Made by a program: the position numbers and the translations under genes
Notes under the pieces: generated by a model
What the model was told of the DNA's origin: nothing
What the model saw: the letters and a program-made list of their open reading frames with translations, nothing else
Databases searched by the model: none
Shown here: positions 46,226-56,071 of the stretch, in pieces
How the letters are laid out: each line of letters starts with the position of its first letter
How positions within the stretch are numbered: the stretch's first letter is position 1
DNA from: Streptomyces subrutilus
GTDB lineage: Bacteria > Actinomycetota > Actinomycetes > Streptomycetales > Streptomycetaceae
DNA: 64,000 bases
Assembly: GCF_008704535.1 (NCBI RefSeq)
Contig: NZ_CP023701.1
Span: forward strand, 1,426,001 to 1,490,000
Direction: 5' to 3'

Positions 46226-47863
46226 ATGACTGCAACCCTCGTCGCCAAGAAGCTCACCGCCGCGCACGGCGAGCGCACCCTCTTCGCCGATCTCGACCTC
46301 GTCGTCGCGCCCGGCGACGTCATCGGTCTCGTCGGCGTCAACGGCGCCGGGAAGTCCACCCTGCTGAGGCTGCTCGCCGGGCTGGACGCGCCCGAGACCG
46401 GTGAGCTGCGCCTCTCCCCGCCCACCGCCGCCGTCGGCCACCTCCCGCAGGAGCCGGAGCGCCGGCCCGGCGAGTCGGTACGGGAGTTCCTGGCGCGGCG
46501 CACCGGCGTGGCCGCCGCGCAGGCGGAGCTGGACGAGGCGACGCAGGGCCTGGTGGACGGGACCCCGGGCGCGGACGACGCGTACGCGACCGCGCTCGAC
46601 CGGTGGCTCGACCTGGGCGGGGCCGACCTCGAAGAGCGCGCCCAGGAGGTGGCGGACGACCTGGGGCTGGCGGTCGGGCTGGACCTGCCGATGACGGCGC
46701 TCTCGGGCGGGCAGGCGGCCCGCGCGGGCCTCGCCTCGCTCCTGCTGTCGCGCTACGACGTGTTCCTGCTGGACGAGCCCACCAACGACCTCGACCTGGA
46801 CGGTCTGGAGCGGCTGGAGCGGTTCGTCAAGGGGCTGCGCGCGGGCACGGTCGTCATCAGCCACGACCGCGAGTTCCTCACCCGCACCGTCACCAAGGTC
46901 CTCGAACTCGACCTGGCCCAGCAGCAGATCAACCTCTACGGCGGCGGCTACGACGCCTACCTGGAGGAGCGCGAGCGCGCCCGCGACCACGCCCGCGAGG
47001 AGTTCGACGAGTACGCGGGCAGGAAGTCGGCCCTGGAGGGCCGGGCCCAGATGCAGCGCAACTGGATGGACAAGGGCGTGCGCAACGCCCGCCGCAAGGC
47101 GAGCGACAACGACAAGATCGGCAAGAACCTGCGCGGCGAGTCCAGCGAGAAGCAGGCGGCCAAGGCCCGGCAGACGCAGCGCGCCATCGAGCGGCTGGAG
47201 GTCGTCGAGGAGCCGCGCAAGGAGTGGGAGCTGCGCATGGAGATCGCGGCGGCGCCGCGCTCCGGCTCGGTGGTGGCCACCCTGCGCGAGGCGGCCGTGC
47301 GGCGCGGGGACTTCGCCTTCGGCCCGGCCAGCCTGCAGATCGACTGGGCGGACCGGGTGGCGATCACCGGGGCCAACGGTGCGGGCAAGTCGACCCTGCT
47401 GGCCGTCCTGCTGGGCCGGCTGGCTCCGGACAGCGGCTCGGCCGTCCTCGGCTCCGGCGTGCTGGTCGGCGAGGTCGACCAGGCCCGCGGCCTGTTCCTC
47501 GGTGACGAACCGCTGCTGGAGGCCTTCTGCGCGGCCGTCCCGGACACCGAGCCGGCCGAGGTGCGCACGCTGCTGGCCAAGTTCGGCCTCAAGGCGGCCC
47601 ACGTGCTGCGGCCGGCCGCGACCCTCTCGCCGGGCGAGCGCACCCGGGCGGCGCTGGCGCTGCTCCAGGGCCGCGGGGTGAACCTGCTGGTCCTGGACGA
47701 GCCCACCAACCACCTGGACCTTCCGGCGATCGAGCAGTTGGAGGCCGCGCTGGAGTCCTACGAGGGCACCCTGCTGCTGGTCACCCACGACCGCCGCATG
47801 CTGGACGCCGTCCAGGTCACCCGGCGCCTTCGGGTGGCGGACGGCACGGTCACCGAGCTGTAG
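46226..47863 (+). CDS. ABC-F family ATPase
   Basis: Soluble twin-ATPase protein of 545 residues, ribosome-associated by family. Walker A GVNGAGKST and GANGAGKST, signatures LSGGQAARAGL and LSPGERTRAAL, Walker B/Glu FLLDEPTNDLDLDG and VLDEPTNHLDLPA. The inter-domain linker (about 240-320) is highly charged, with YLEERERARDHAREEF then a Lys/Arg-rich tract. Could be a housekeeping translation factor or an antibiotic-resistance ABC-F; no antibiotic genes adjoin. Ends 14 nt inside the convergent SDR gene. Confidence 0.93.
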   Translation: MTATLVAKKLTAAHGERTLFADLDLVVAPGDVIGLVGVNGAGKSTLLRLLAGLDAPETGELRLSPPTAAVGHLPQEPERRPGESVREFLARRTGVAAAQAELDEATQGLVDGTPGADDAYATALDRWLDLGGADLEERAQEVADDLGLAVGLDLPMTALSGGQAARAGLASLLLSRYDVFLLDEPTNDLDLDGLERLERFVKGLRAGTVVISHDREFLTRTVTKVLELDLAQQQINLYGGGYDAYLEERERARDHAREEFDEYAGRKSALEGRAQMQRNWMDKGVRNARRKASDNDKIGKNLRGESSEKQAAKARQTQRAIERLEVVEEPRKEWELRMEIAAAPRSGSVVATLREAAVRRGDFAFGPASLQIDWADRVAITGANGAGKSTLLAVLLGRLAPDSGSAVLGSGVLVGEVDQARGLFLGDEPLLEAFCAAVPDTEPAEVRTLLAKFGLKAAHVLRPAATLSPGERTRAALALLQGRGVNLLVLDEPTNHLDLPAIEQLEAALESYEGTLLLVTHDRRMLDAVQVTRRLRVADGTVTEL

Positions 47864-48668
47864 CCGCGTCCCCGCCCGCCGGGTGCGGGCGGGCCGCCGG
47901 GTCCGCCGGGGGCCGCCGTGCGCGGGCCATCCTGCGGGCCACGAACCCGCGCGGGAGGTGGCGGACGGCGAGCGCGTACGCCTGGTAGCGGCGGCCGGTG
48001 ACACTGACCGGGCGGCGCCGGGCCAGGTCCTTCAGGGCCTTGGCCACCACGGCCTCCGGCTCCAGCCAGACCGCGTCGCGCAGCCCGCTGACGTCCATCC
48101 CGGCCCGCTCCTGGAACTCGGTGCGGGTGAAGCCGGGCACGACCGCCAGGACCCGTACCCCGTACGGCTCCATGTCGACCCGCAGGGACTCGCTGAACGC
48201 GGTGATCCAGGCCTTGGCGGCCCCGTACGTCCCGGTCGGCAGCAGTCCGGCCACCGAGGAGACGTTGAGGACCGCGCCGCGGCGCCGCTCGCGCAGCCCG
48301 GGCAGGGCGGCGTGGGTGAGCCGGAGCGGGACCTTGACCAGCAGGTCGAGCATCCGCTCCTCGTCCTCGACCGGGTTGTACGGGAAGGGCGCGGGCAACC
48401 CGAAGCCGGCGTTGTTGACCAGGACGTCCACGGGCCGGGCGCGGTCGGCGAGCCGCCGGGCGACCGCGGCGAGTCCGGTCGCGTCGAGCAGGTCGGCGGG
48501 GAGCACCTCGGCGGCCGCGCCGAACTCCCGGCCCAGCCGCTCGGCCAGCCGCGTGAGGCGGTCCTCGTCGCGGGCCACGAGCACCAGGTCGCAGCCCTTG
48601 GCGGCGAAGGCCCGGGCGAAGGCGGCGCCCAGCCCGGCGCTGGCCCCGGTGATCAGTACGGTGGTCAC
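47850..48668 (-). CDS. Short-chain dehydrogenase/reductase
   Basis: 272 residues, classical SDR. Cofactor loop TGASAGLGAAFARAFAAKGC (residues 7-26), NNAGFG, catalytic Ser in NVSSVAG and YGAAKAW (Tyr/Lys). An Arg-rich C-terminal tail. Substrate unknown. GTG start at 48668. Confidence 0.92.
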   Translation of the reverse strand: MTTVLITGASAGLGAAFARAFAAKGCDLVLVARDEDRLTRLAERLGREFGAAAEVLPADLLDATGLAAVARRLADRARPVDVLVNNAGFGLPAPFPYNPVEDEERMLDLLVKVPLRLTHAALPGLRERRRGAVLNVSSVAGLLPTGTYGAAKAWITAFSESLRVDMEPYGVRVLAVVPGFTRTEFQERAGMDVSGLRDAVWLEPEAVVAKALKDLARRRPVSVTGRRYQAYALAVRHLPRGFVARRMARARRPPADPAARPHPAGGDAATAR

Positions 48669-48746
48669 GGTCGGTTCACTTCCTCGCGGTCGAGCAGGCG
48701 GCCGGGCGGGGGGCCGGAGGTGCGGCCGGTCGCCGGGCCGGGTGGT

Positions 48747-49928
48747 TCACGGGGTGGCGGGTGCGGGGGCGGGCGCGGCGTAGGCCTGGGCCACGTCCAC
48801 CAGGAAGCGGGCCTCCTCCGCCAGGTCGCCGCCCTCCTGCGAGGTCTGGATGGCGGCGGGCAGTTCCAGCGCGGTGGCCTCGCCGGGCTGTCCGGGCAGC
48901 CCGGCGAGCTTCGCCTCCCGGGCCTCCCTGAGCACGAGGGCCAGCGCGGCCGCGGTGCTCCGCTGTTCGGGGACCCCGCTGCCGACGACGCGGTCGCGGG
49001 CGCTCTCCAGGGCGCCGGGTGCGGCGTACTCCCCCAGGATCAGGATCGCGTCGCGCGTCTCGATGACCTTGCGGTACACCAGCAGGTTGCGCGGGACCGG
49101 CGGCCACAGGAGCTCCAGGACCCGGCCGGCCCGCGGTTTGTTGAGCGCGACGTGCGGCACGGCTTGGACCAGGTCGCGCCACAGCGGCCACAGCCGCCAG
49201 GCGGTGGCGGTGTCGGCGGCCGTGCGGCGGAAGGTGAACAGGGTCGGCACCAGGATCGCGGCGGCGCGCAGCAGGCCGTGCAGGTTCATCAGGAGCGGCA
49301 GGGCGGGCATCGCCCAGACGCTGCCGAAGAGGGCCTTGAGCAGGTACGCCAGCCAGAACAGCCCGGCCAGCGCCGTCCCGAGGCCGAACAGCCGCAGCCC
49401 GGCGGCCAGTCCGCGGCTCTCGGTGCGGCGGCTGTAGCGCCAGCAGATCAGCACGCAGACGGTGTTGGCGATGACGTGGGCCGAGATCAGGACCAGCCAG
49501 TACGCGAGGGAGGGCACCGGGTCGCCGACGGGCGGCATGGTGTGCGTGCCGTGTCCGGGCGCGGCGGCGTCCAGCGCGACGAGCGTGCCGAGCCAGGCGA
49601 CGGTGGCGACGGCGGAGGCGAGTTGGAGGCGGCGGCCGCGGGTGGCGGCGGCGACGAAGTAGAGGACGGCGCCGGCCGACAGCACCCCGATGAGGTTGCG
49701 GACGAGGCCGATGGTGTGCGCGTACCCGGGGTCGCGGCCCGTCGCGTAGGTGACGACCGCCGGGAGGTTGAGGGTCATGGCGGCGGCGGCGGTCGCGACC
49801 GCGAGCCACAGGCCGCGCTGGTGCGGGGAGCGCAGGGCGCCGGGGGCGCGCAGCAGGACGGCGATCCACAGGCACAGCACGCTCGGGACGGCGAGCGAGT
49901 CGCCGAAGGCGGTCAGGTCAGCTCCCAT
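48747..49928 (-). CDS. MAB_1171c-like multi-spanning membrane protein
   Basis: 393 residues with seven to eight hydrophobic segments in the first 240 residues, then a cytoplasmic helical domain (WRDLVQAVPHVAL ... VYRKVIETRDAILIL ...) ending in an Ala/Pro tail. This pattern is annotated MAB_1171c family in actinobacteria, function unknown. Start ATG at 49928 overlaps the end of the ImmA/IrrE-like gene by 11 nt, so the two products probably act together. Confidence 0.82.
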   Translation of the reverse strand: MGADLTAFGDSLAVPSVLCLWIAVLLRAPGALRSPHQRGLWLAVATAAAAMTLNLPAVVTYATGRDPGYAHTIGLVRNLIGVLSAGAVLYFVAAATRGRRLQLASAVATVAWLGTLVALDAAAPGHGTHTMPPVGDPVPSLAYWLVLISAHVIANTVCVLICWRYSRRTESRGLAAGLRLFGLGTALAGLFWLAYLLKALFGSVWAMPALPLLMNLHGLLRAAAILVPTLFTFRRTAADTATAWRLWPLWRDLVQAVPHVALNKPRAGRVLELLWPPVPRNLLVYRKVIETRDAILILGEYAAPGALESARDRVVGSGVPEQRSTAAALALVLREAREAKLAGLPGQPGEATALELPAAIQTSQEGGDLAEEARFLVDVAQAYAAPAPAPATP

Positions 49929-50418
49929 CGTTCCCCCGCTCGTAGCCCATGGCGGACTCCAACCGGGCCAGGGTGCCGCCGCGGCGGGCGGCCGACGGGG
50001 GGCCCGCGTTGGCCGTGCGGATGCGGATCATGCTGGCGAGCATCTCCGCCTCCTGTTCCTGACGGGTGGTGTAGTTGGTGCGTCCGAGCACGGTGGGGGC
50101 ACCGCCGCCGGCCTCCTCGCCTTCCAGCGAGTGGTGGCCGAAGAGGATGTGGCCGAGCTCGTGGAGCACGATGTGCTCCCGGTGCAGCGGGGTGGTCTGG
50201 GCCTCGTAGAAGACGTAGTCGACGCTGGCCGTGCCCACCCAGAGCCCGCAGACGCCGGATTCGGCGGCCTCCTTCGGCAGGGGGTGGAGCCGGATGGGGC
50301 GGCCGCGCCGTTCGGCGATGCGGTGGCACAACGCGTCGAGGGAGAACGGATGGGTGAGATCCAGTTGGCCGAGAATGTTCTCGCAGCTCTTGCGCAGGCT
50401 GAGTTGCCGGTGGGGCAT
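49918..50418 (-). CDS. ImmA/IrrE-like metalloprotein
   Basis: 166 residues with the zinc-protease motif LHELGHILFGHH (HExxH, about residue 81) and a third potential ligand Glu in RQEQEAEMLA. N-terminal RKSCENILGQLDLTHPFSLD is common to actinobacterial members that precede MAB_1171c-like genes. ATG at 50418 chosen over one 60 nt upstream because GAGGGA precedes it. No XRE repressor, the usual cleavage target, is adjacent. Confidence 0.85.
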   Translation of the reverse strand: MPHRQLSLRKSCENILGQLDLTHPFSLDALCHRIAERRGRPIRLHPLPKEAAESGVCGLWVGTASVDYVFYEAQTTPLHREHIVLHELGHILFGHHSLEGEEAGGGAPTVLGRTNYTTRQEQEAEMLASMIRIRTANAGPPSAARRGGTLARLESAMGYERGNDGS

Positions 50419-50698
50419 GTGATCCCTCTTCGGACCCTTTCTCGGGCAGCGTCGGTAGGCGTGCGTGGGCATGGGCATGGCGTCCTGTGCCTTCGTGGCG
50501 GCCTCGGGGAATACGGTCCTGAGGGAGAAACGCGGAAGCCCGCTCGCCGGGTGACGAACGGGCGTTCCACCATGCCTACAGATCGTGCGGGGGGCTTGGC
50601 AAGGAATGTTCCCAGGTGGGGTGGCTATTCGGCCAACCTTGCCGACCGTGGCAGAGGCCCGCGTGGCCGCATCGGGCCGGTGCCGGCCTCCGTCTCCT

Positions 50699-53143
50699 CT
50701 AGCGCCTGCCGCCCTTCTCGGGGGCGGTGAGGCCGGCGCGGCGCAGGGCGTCGGCCATCGCGCTGTTGGCCGGGGCGGGGGCGCCGCCGCCGGAGCGCTG
50801 TCCCTGGCCCTGGCCGCGCTGGCCGCCCTGCCCCGGCGCGCGCCGGCCCTGGCCGCCGTCCTGTCCTTGACCGCCGCCCTGGCCGCGCTGCTGCGGCGGC
50901 CGGCCGCCGCCGCGGCGCTCCTGGCGGTCCTCGCGCTGCCGGGGCGCGCCCGCGGAGCGGTCCGTGCCGGCCTCGTCGTCGATGCGCAGGGTGAGCGAGA
51001 TCCGCTTGCGCGGGATGTCCACGTCCATGACCTTCACGCGGACGATGTCGCCGGGCTTGACCACGTCCCGGGGGTCCTTGACGAACGTCTTGGACAGGGC
51101 CGAGACGTGGGCCAGGCCGTCCTGGTGCACGCCGATGTCGATGAAGGCCCCGAAGGCCGCCACGTTGGTGACGACCCCTTCCAGGATCATCCCCGGCGCC
51201 AGGTCGCCGATCTTCTCCACGCCCTCCTTGAAGGTGGCCGTCTTGAAGGCGGGCCGCGGGTCGCGGCCGGGCTTCTCCAGCTCGCGCAGGATGTCGGTGA
51301 CCGTGGGCAGCCCGAAGGCCTCGGTGACGAACTGCTCCGGCCGCAGCGAGCGCAGCACGGCGGTGTTGCCGACCAGGGAGGCCACCTCCCCGCCCGCGGT
51401 CCTGCCCATGGCGCGGACCACCGGGTAGGCCTCCGGGTGCACGGCCGAGGAGTCCAGCGGGTCGTCCCCGCCGCGGATGCGCAGGAAGCCGGCGCACTGC
51501 TCGTACGCCTTCGGGCCGAGCCGGGCCACGTCCTTGAGCCCCTTGCGGCTGCGGAAGGGGCCGTTCGCGTCGCGGTGCGCCACGATGTTCTCGGCGAGTC
51601 CGCCGCTGATGCCCGACACGCGCGCGAGCAGGGGCGCGGAGGCGGTGTTGACGTCCACGCCGACGCCGTTCACGCAGTCCTCGACGACCGCGTCGAGGGA
51701 GCGGGAGAGCTTCACCTCGGCCAGGTCGTGCTGGTACTGGCCGACGCCGATCGACTTGGGGTCGATCTTGACGAGTTCGGCGAGCGGGTCCTGGAGGCGG
51801 CGGGCGATGGAGACGGCGCCGCGCAACGACACGTCCATGTCGGGGAGTTCCTGCGAGGCGAAGGCCGAGGCCGAGTACACCGAGGCACCGGCCTCCGAGA
51901 CCATCACCTTGGTGAGGCCGAGTTCGGGGTGGCGGCCGATGAGGTCCGCGGCCAGCTTGTCGGTCTCGCGCGAGGCCGTGCCGTTGCCGATGGCGACCAG
52001 CTCGACCGCGTGCTCCTTCGCGAGGCGGGCGAGCTTGGCGACGGACTCGTCCCAGCGGTTGGCCGGAACGTGCGGGTGGATCACCTCGGTGGCCACGACC
52101 TTGCCGGTGGCGTCCACCACGGCGACCTTGACGCCGGTACGGAAGCCCGGGTCGAGGCCGAGGGTGGCCCGGGTCCCGGCCGGGGCCGCCAGCAGCAGGT
52201 CGCGCAGGTTGGCGGCGAAGACCCGCACGGCCTCGTCCTCGGCGGCCTGGCGCAGGCGGGTGCGCAGGTCGATGCCGAGGTGCACCTGGATCTTGGTGCG
52301 CCAGGACCAGCGGACGGTGTCGGCCAGCCACTTGTCGCCCGGGCGGCCGCGGTCGGCGACCCCGAAGCGGCGGGCGATCATGCCCTCGTACGTGGAGGGT
52401 CCCGGCGTGTCGGAGGGCTCCTCCGGCTCCAGGTCGAGGGCGAGGACGTCCTCCTTCTCGCCGCGCAGCATGGCGAGCACCCGGTGCGAGGGCAGGGCGG
52501 TGAACGGCTCGGTGAAGTCGAAGTAGTCGGCGAACTTGGCGCCCGCCTCCTCCTTGCCCTCGCGGACCTTCGCGGCGAGCCGGCCGCGGCCCCACATGCG
52601 TTCGCGCAGTTCGCCGATCAGGTCGGCGTCCTCGGCGAACTTCTCGGTGAGGATGGCGCGGGCGCCCTCCAGGGCGGCGGCCGCGTCGGCGACGCCCCGG
52701 TCGGCGTCGACGAACGCGGCGGCCGCGGCTGCCGGTTCCGCCGACGGGTCGGCCAGCAGGCCGTCGGCGAGCGGCTCCAGGCCGGCCTCGCGGGCGATCT
52801 GCGCCTTGGTGCGCCGCTTGGGCTTGAACGGGAGGTAGATGTCCTCCAGCCGGGCCTTGGTGTCGGCCGCGTTGATGCGCGCCTCCAGATCGGCGTCGAG
52901 CCTGCCCTGCTCGCGCACCGAGTCCAGGATCGCGGAGCGCCGGTCCTCCAGCTCGCGGAGGTAGCGCAGCCGCTCCTCCAGGGTGCGCAGCTGGGCGTCG
53001 TCGAGCATCTCGGTCGCCTCCTTGCGGTAGCGAGCGATGAACGGCACGGTGGAGCCGCCGTCGAGCAGCTCGACGGCGGACTTGACCTGCCGTTCCCGTA
53101 CGCCGAGCTCCTCGGCGATCCTGCCTTCGATGGACGTCGTCAC
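50699..53143 (-). CDS. tex: Tex-family RNA-binding transcription accessory protein
   Basis: 814 residues. Order: Tex N-terminal helical domain (SIEGRIAEELGVRERQVKSA, FIARYRKEATEMLDDAQLR), YqgF-like domain (TLGLDPGFRTGVKVAVVDATGK), helix-hairpin-helix repeats (GVGVDVNTASAPLLARVSGI), S1 domain (LAPGMILEGVVTNVAAFGAF then HVSALS), and a Gly/Arg/Gln-rich tail of about 80 residues. GTG at 53143 gives the usual N terminus; an ATG 42 nt upstream is in frame. Confidence 0.95.
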   Translation of the reverse strand: MTTSIEGRIAEELGVRERQVKSAVELLDGGSTVPFIARYRKEATEMLDDAQLRTLEERLRYLRELEDRRSAILDSVREQGRLDADLEARINAADTKARLEDIYLPFKPKRRTKAQIAREAGLEPLADGLLADPSAEPAAAAAAFVDADRGVADAAAALEGARAILTEKFAEDADLIGELRERMWGRGRLAAKVREGKEEAGAKFADYFDFTEPFTALPSHRVLAMLRGEKEDVLALDLEPEEPSDTPGPSTYEGMIARRFGVADRGRPGDKWLADTVRWSWRTKIQVHLGIDLRTRLRQAAEDEAVRVFAANLRDLLLAAPAGTRATLGLDPGFRTGVKVAVVDATGKVVATEVIHPHVPANRWDESVAKLARLAKEHAVELVAIGNGTASRETDKLAADLIGRHPELGLTKVMVSEAGASVYSASAFASQELPDMDVSLRGAVSIARRLQDPLAELVKIDPKSIGVGQYQHDLAEVKLSRSLDAVVEDCVNGVGVDVNTASAPLLARVSGISGGLAENIVAHRDANGPFRSRKGLKDVARLGPKAYEQCAGFLRIRGGDDPLDSSAVHPEAYPVVRAMGRTAGGEVASLVGNTAVLRSLRPEQFVTEAFGLPTVTDILRELEKPGRDPRPAFKTATFKEGVEKIGDLAPGMILEGVVTNVAAFGAFIDIGVHQDGLAHVSALSKTFVKDPRDVVKPGDIVRVKVMDVDIPRKRISLTLRIDDEAGTDRSAGAPRQREDRQERRGGGRPPQQRGQGGGQGQDGGQGRRAPGQGGQRGQGQGQRSGGGAPAPANSAMADALRRAGLTAPEKGGRR

Positions 53144-53251
53144 GATCGGTCCCGCCTGCCTTCGATTGCACTGGAAGGCTGCCAATTGTGGCAGGTGGCC
53201 GCGGCGGGGCGCGGTAAGCCCGACCCGGGGACGGCGCCGGGACGGCCCGGG

Positions 53252-54118
53252 TCAGCCGCGCAGGTCCCCCGGGAAGGCGCCGGCGGTGACGGCCTGGACG
53301 ACGAACCGGCCGCCGAGCTCGGCCAGGCGGGCCAGGCCGGTCGCGCCGAGGTGCTCGTACGGGGCCGCGTCCAGCCGGTCGGTCTCCGTCTCCAGCCGCT
53401 CCCGCAGTGCGGCGCCCTCGGCGGTCAGGGCGCCGTCGGCGTCGAGGGCGCCGCGCTCGCGGAGCCGGGCCGCGGCGGCGTCCAGGTCGGACTGCTCCCA
53501 GCCGCGGATGGCCTTGAGCCACTTCGGGGCCATGCCCTTGCCGGTGGCGGTGTGGCTGACCAGGGCCTCCAGCGGGTCCAGGCCCGCGATGAGGAGGGCG
53601 GCGAGGTGGCCGTCGCCCCGGTGCTCGCGCAGCAGGGTGGCGGCGTGCCAGAGGCGCAGGTGCGGCTCCTCGGGCACGGGGAGGTCGGCGTGGGCGGAGT
53701 AGAGGGTGCGGCCGTGCCGCGTACAGCCCTCGGTGGCGCGCATCGCGAGGTCGGCCGCCTCGGCGAGCTCGGGCGAGCCGACGGTGTCGTCGCCGAGGAG
53801 CCTGCGCAGGGTGGCGTCGGCGGCGCGCAGCCGGGCGGCGAGGGCCCGGGCGGGCGTGACCGTCTCCCAGAGGGCCGGCAGGTGCCGGGCGACGAGGTCG
53901 TGGCGGTAGTTGTAGAACGCGGCGGTGACCGCGCCCGCGCCGACGGCGCCCAGCGCGGCGGAGCGGTGGGCGAGGTTGACGGCGACCCGGTCGGTGACCC
54001 CGAGGGCGGCGAACTCCTTGGTGATGTCCGGGGAGAAGTACACGGTGGAGTGCAGCGGGTTGATCGCGCCGTGCCAGGCGTGCCGGGCGGCGAGCGGGGG
54101 GAGCGTCGAAAGGGTCAT
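53252..54118 (-). CDS. SCO6745-family protein
   Basis: 288 residues, function unknown; widespread in actinobacteria. N-terminal PLAARHAWHGAINPLHSTVYFSP-type opening (residues 8-30), largely helical, with a C-terminal part (about 215-285: LRERGALDADGALTAEGAAL) that looks like a winged helix. ATG at 54118. Monocistronic. Its presence next to Tex and near idi and the hopanoid locus fits Streptomyces chromosome order. Confidence 0.82.
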   Translation of the reverse strand: MTLSTLPPLAARHAWHGAINPLHSTVYFSPDITKEFAALGVTDRVAVNLAHRSAALGAVGAGAVTAAFYNYRHDLVARHLPALWETVTPARALAARLRAADATLRRLLGDDTVGSPELAEAADLAMRATEGCTRHGRTLYSAHADLPVPEEPHLRLWHAATLLREHRGDGHLAALLIAGLDPLEALVSHTATGKGMAPKWLKAIRGWEQSDLDAAAARLRERGALDADGALTAEGAALRERLETETDRLDAAPYEHLGATGLARLAELGGRFVVQAVTAGAFPGDLRG

Positions 54119-54515
54119 GGCCGCCAGATTACCGACCGCTCAGTATGCGCGGTAGCCCGAGGGGCGACGGGGCTGCGGGGCGGGACGGCCGGGGGTGCGG
54201 TGCGGGCGCCGACCGGGGGCGGTGCGGGGTCCGTACCCGCACCGGCAGCGGTTTCCGGACGTTCTCCCGGGCGGCCGGAGCCGCTCCCGCGGCGGCCGGG
54301 CGGGCGGCCCGGGCAGGCGCCCCGACCGCCCGGGGGCGCACGTCCGGGGCGCACCGGGCGGGCGGCGGGCGGTCGGCGGGAGCCGTCGGCGTGACGGCCG
54401 AATGGCGATCGTGTGACAGCAGGGGCCATGGACATGACGTGGGACGCCGGGCGTGAATACGGTCGAACGACGGGACCCCGAACACCACCTCCTCCCCTAC
54501 CACTTGGAGCCCTAC
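54119..54515. other. Divergent intergenic region before the M1 peptidase gene
   Basis: About 400 nt, extremely G+C-rich in 54160-54390. No ORF with convincing coding character and no clear promoter. The in-frame ATG at 54453 would prepend 21 residues to the peptidase. Confidence 0.35.
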
Positions 54516-56066
54516 GTGCACCGCAAAGTCATCGCCCCGAGCGTGCTCGCCGCTTCCCTCCTGCTGGTGATCCCGGCGTCGGCGGCGAGTTCCGGTCCGG
54601 GCGCCCCGGGTATCGGCGACCCCTACTACCCGGCCAGCGGCAACGGCGGATACGACGTGTCGCACTACGACCTGCGCCTGCAGTACCAGCCGAAGACGGA
54701 CCTCCTGGAGGGCACGGCCACCCTGCTCGCCACCACGAAGCAGGACCTCTCGCGCTTCAACCTGGACTTCGGCCTCAAGGTCAGCGAGATCCTGGTCAAC
54801 GGCGCCAAGGCCAGGTTCGCCACCTCGGGCACCCAGGAGCTGGAGGTCACCCCGGCCAAGCCGCTCGCCCGCAACACTCCGGTCACCGTCGTCGTCAAGT
54901 ACGCGGGCAAGCCCTCCGAGTTCAAGGTCGACGGCTGGTCCGCCTGGCAGCGCACCCCGGACGGCGGCGTGGCCGCGCAGGAGCCCGACTCGGCCGTCTG
55001 GTGGTTCCCCAGCAACGACCACCCCACCGACAAGGCCACCTTCGACGTCTCGGTCAACGTCCCGGACGGCACCCAGGCGATCAGCAACGGCGTGCTCCAG
55101 TCGCAGACCTCCCGGCTCGGCTGGACCCGCTACAACTGGCGCTCCAACAAGCCGCAGGCCACCTACCTCGCCACGCTCGCCGTCGGCAAGTTCGACATCA
55201 CCACCGACAGGACCGCGAGCGGCCTGCCGATCGTCAACGCGTACAGCAAGGACCTCGGCGACAACGCGGGCGCGGCGCGCGCCAGCGTGGAGCGCACCGG
55301 CGAGGTGGCCGAGTGGCTGGAGGGGGTCTTCGGCCCGTACCCGTTCAACGCGCTGGGCGGCTACGTGCCCAACGTGACCGCGGGCTTCGCGCTGGAGACG
55401 CAGACGCGGCCGTTCTACGGGCCGCGCCAGTTCCAGAACGGTGCGAACGTCTCGGTCGTCGTGCACGAGCTGGCCCACCAGTGGTACGGCGACAGCGTGT
55501 CCGTCGAGGGCTGGAAGGACATCTGGATCAACGAGGGCTTCGCCCGCTACAGCCAGTGGCTGTGGTCGGAGAAGGAGGGCGAGGGCACCGCGCAGGAGCT
55601 CGCCGACTGGACCTACGCCACCCGCCCGGCCGAGGACCCGTTCTGGCAGGTCAAGCCGGGTGACCCGGGCCCGGAGAACCAGTTCCACGGGGCCGTCTAC
55701 GACCGGGGCGCGCTCGCCGTGCAGGCGCTGCGCAACGAGGTCGGCGACGAGAGGTTCTTCCAGATCCTCAAGGGCTGGCCGACCGAGCGGGCGTACGGCA
55801 ACGCGAAGGTCGGCGACTTCGTGCGCTACGCCGAGAAGGTCTCCAGGAAGCCCCTGGCGCAGCTCTTCGAGACCTGGCTCTACACCCCGGGCAAGCCGGA
55901 CGCCTCGGCGCTGAACCCGGCGGCCGCGAAGGCGGCCGGGCAGGCGGGCCCGTCGGCTTCGGCGCAGTCCCCCTCGGCCCGCTCGGCCGCGCCGGCCAAG
56001 CCGGTGGAGCCGAAGTCCTGGAAGAAGATCGCGGAGACGAACACGGTCCACGACCACGGCCACTGA
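54516..56066 (+). CDS. Secreted M1-family metallopeptidase
   Basis: Exported zinc aminopeptidase-like enzyme of 516 residues. Signal peptide at residues 1-24 (HRKVIAPSVLAASLLLVIPA then SAA). Zinc site VVHELAHQWYG with the third ligand Glu 18 residues on in WINEGFARY. YDRGALAVQALRNEVGDERF is further family text. Tail is Ala/Ser/Pro-rich, then Lys-rich. GTG at 54516 is preferred for GGAG 7 nt upstream and the directly following signal peptide. The GAMEN exopeptidase motif is not evident. Confidence 0.9.
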   Translation: MHRKVIAPSVLAASLLLVIPASAASSGPGAPGIGDPYYPASGNGGYDVSHYDLRLQYQPKTDLLEGTATLLATTKQDLSRFNLDFGLKVSEILVNGAKARFATSGTQELEVTPAKPLARNTPVTVVVKYAGKPSEFKVDGWSAWQRTPDGGVAAQEPDSAVWWFPSNDHPTDKATFDVSVNVPDGTQAISNGVLQSQTSRLGWTRYNWRSNKPQATYLATLAVGKFDITTDRTASGLPIVNAYSKDLGDNAGAARASVERTGEVAEWLEGVFGPYPFNALGGYVPNVTAGFALETQTRPFYGPRQFQNGANVSVVVHELAHQWYGDSVSVEGWKDIWINEGFARYSQWLWSEKEGEGTAQELADWTYATRPAEDPFWQVKPGDPGPENQFHGAVYDRGALAVQALRNEVGDERFFQILKGWPTERAYGNAKVGDFVRYAEKVSRKPLAQLFETWLYTPGKPDASALNPAAAKAAGQAGPSASAQSPSARSAAPAKPVEPKSWKKIAETNTVHDHGH

Positions 56067-56071
56067 CCGGC

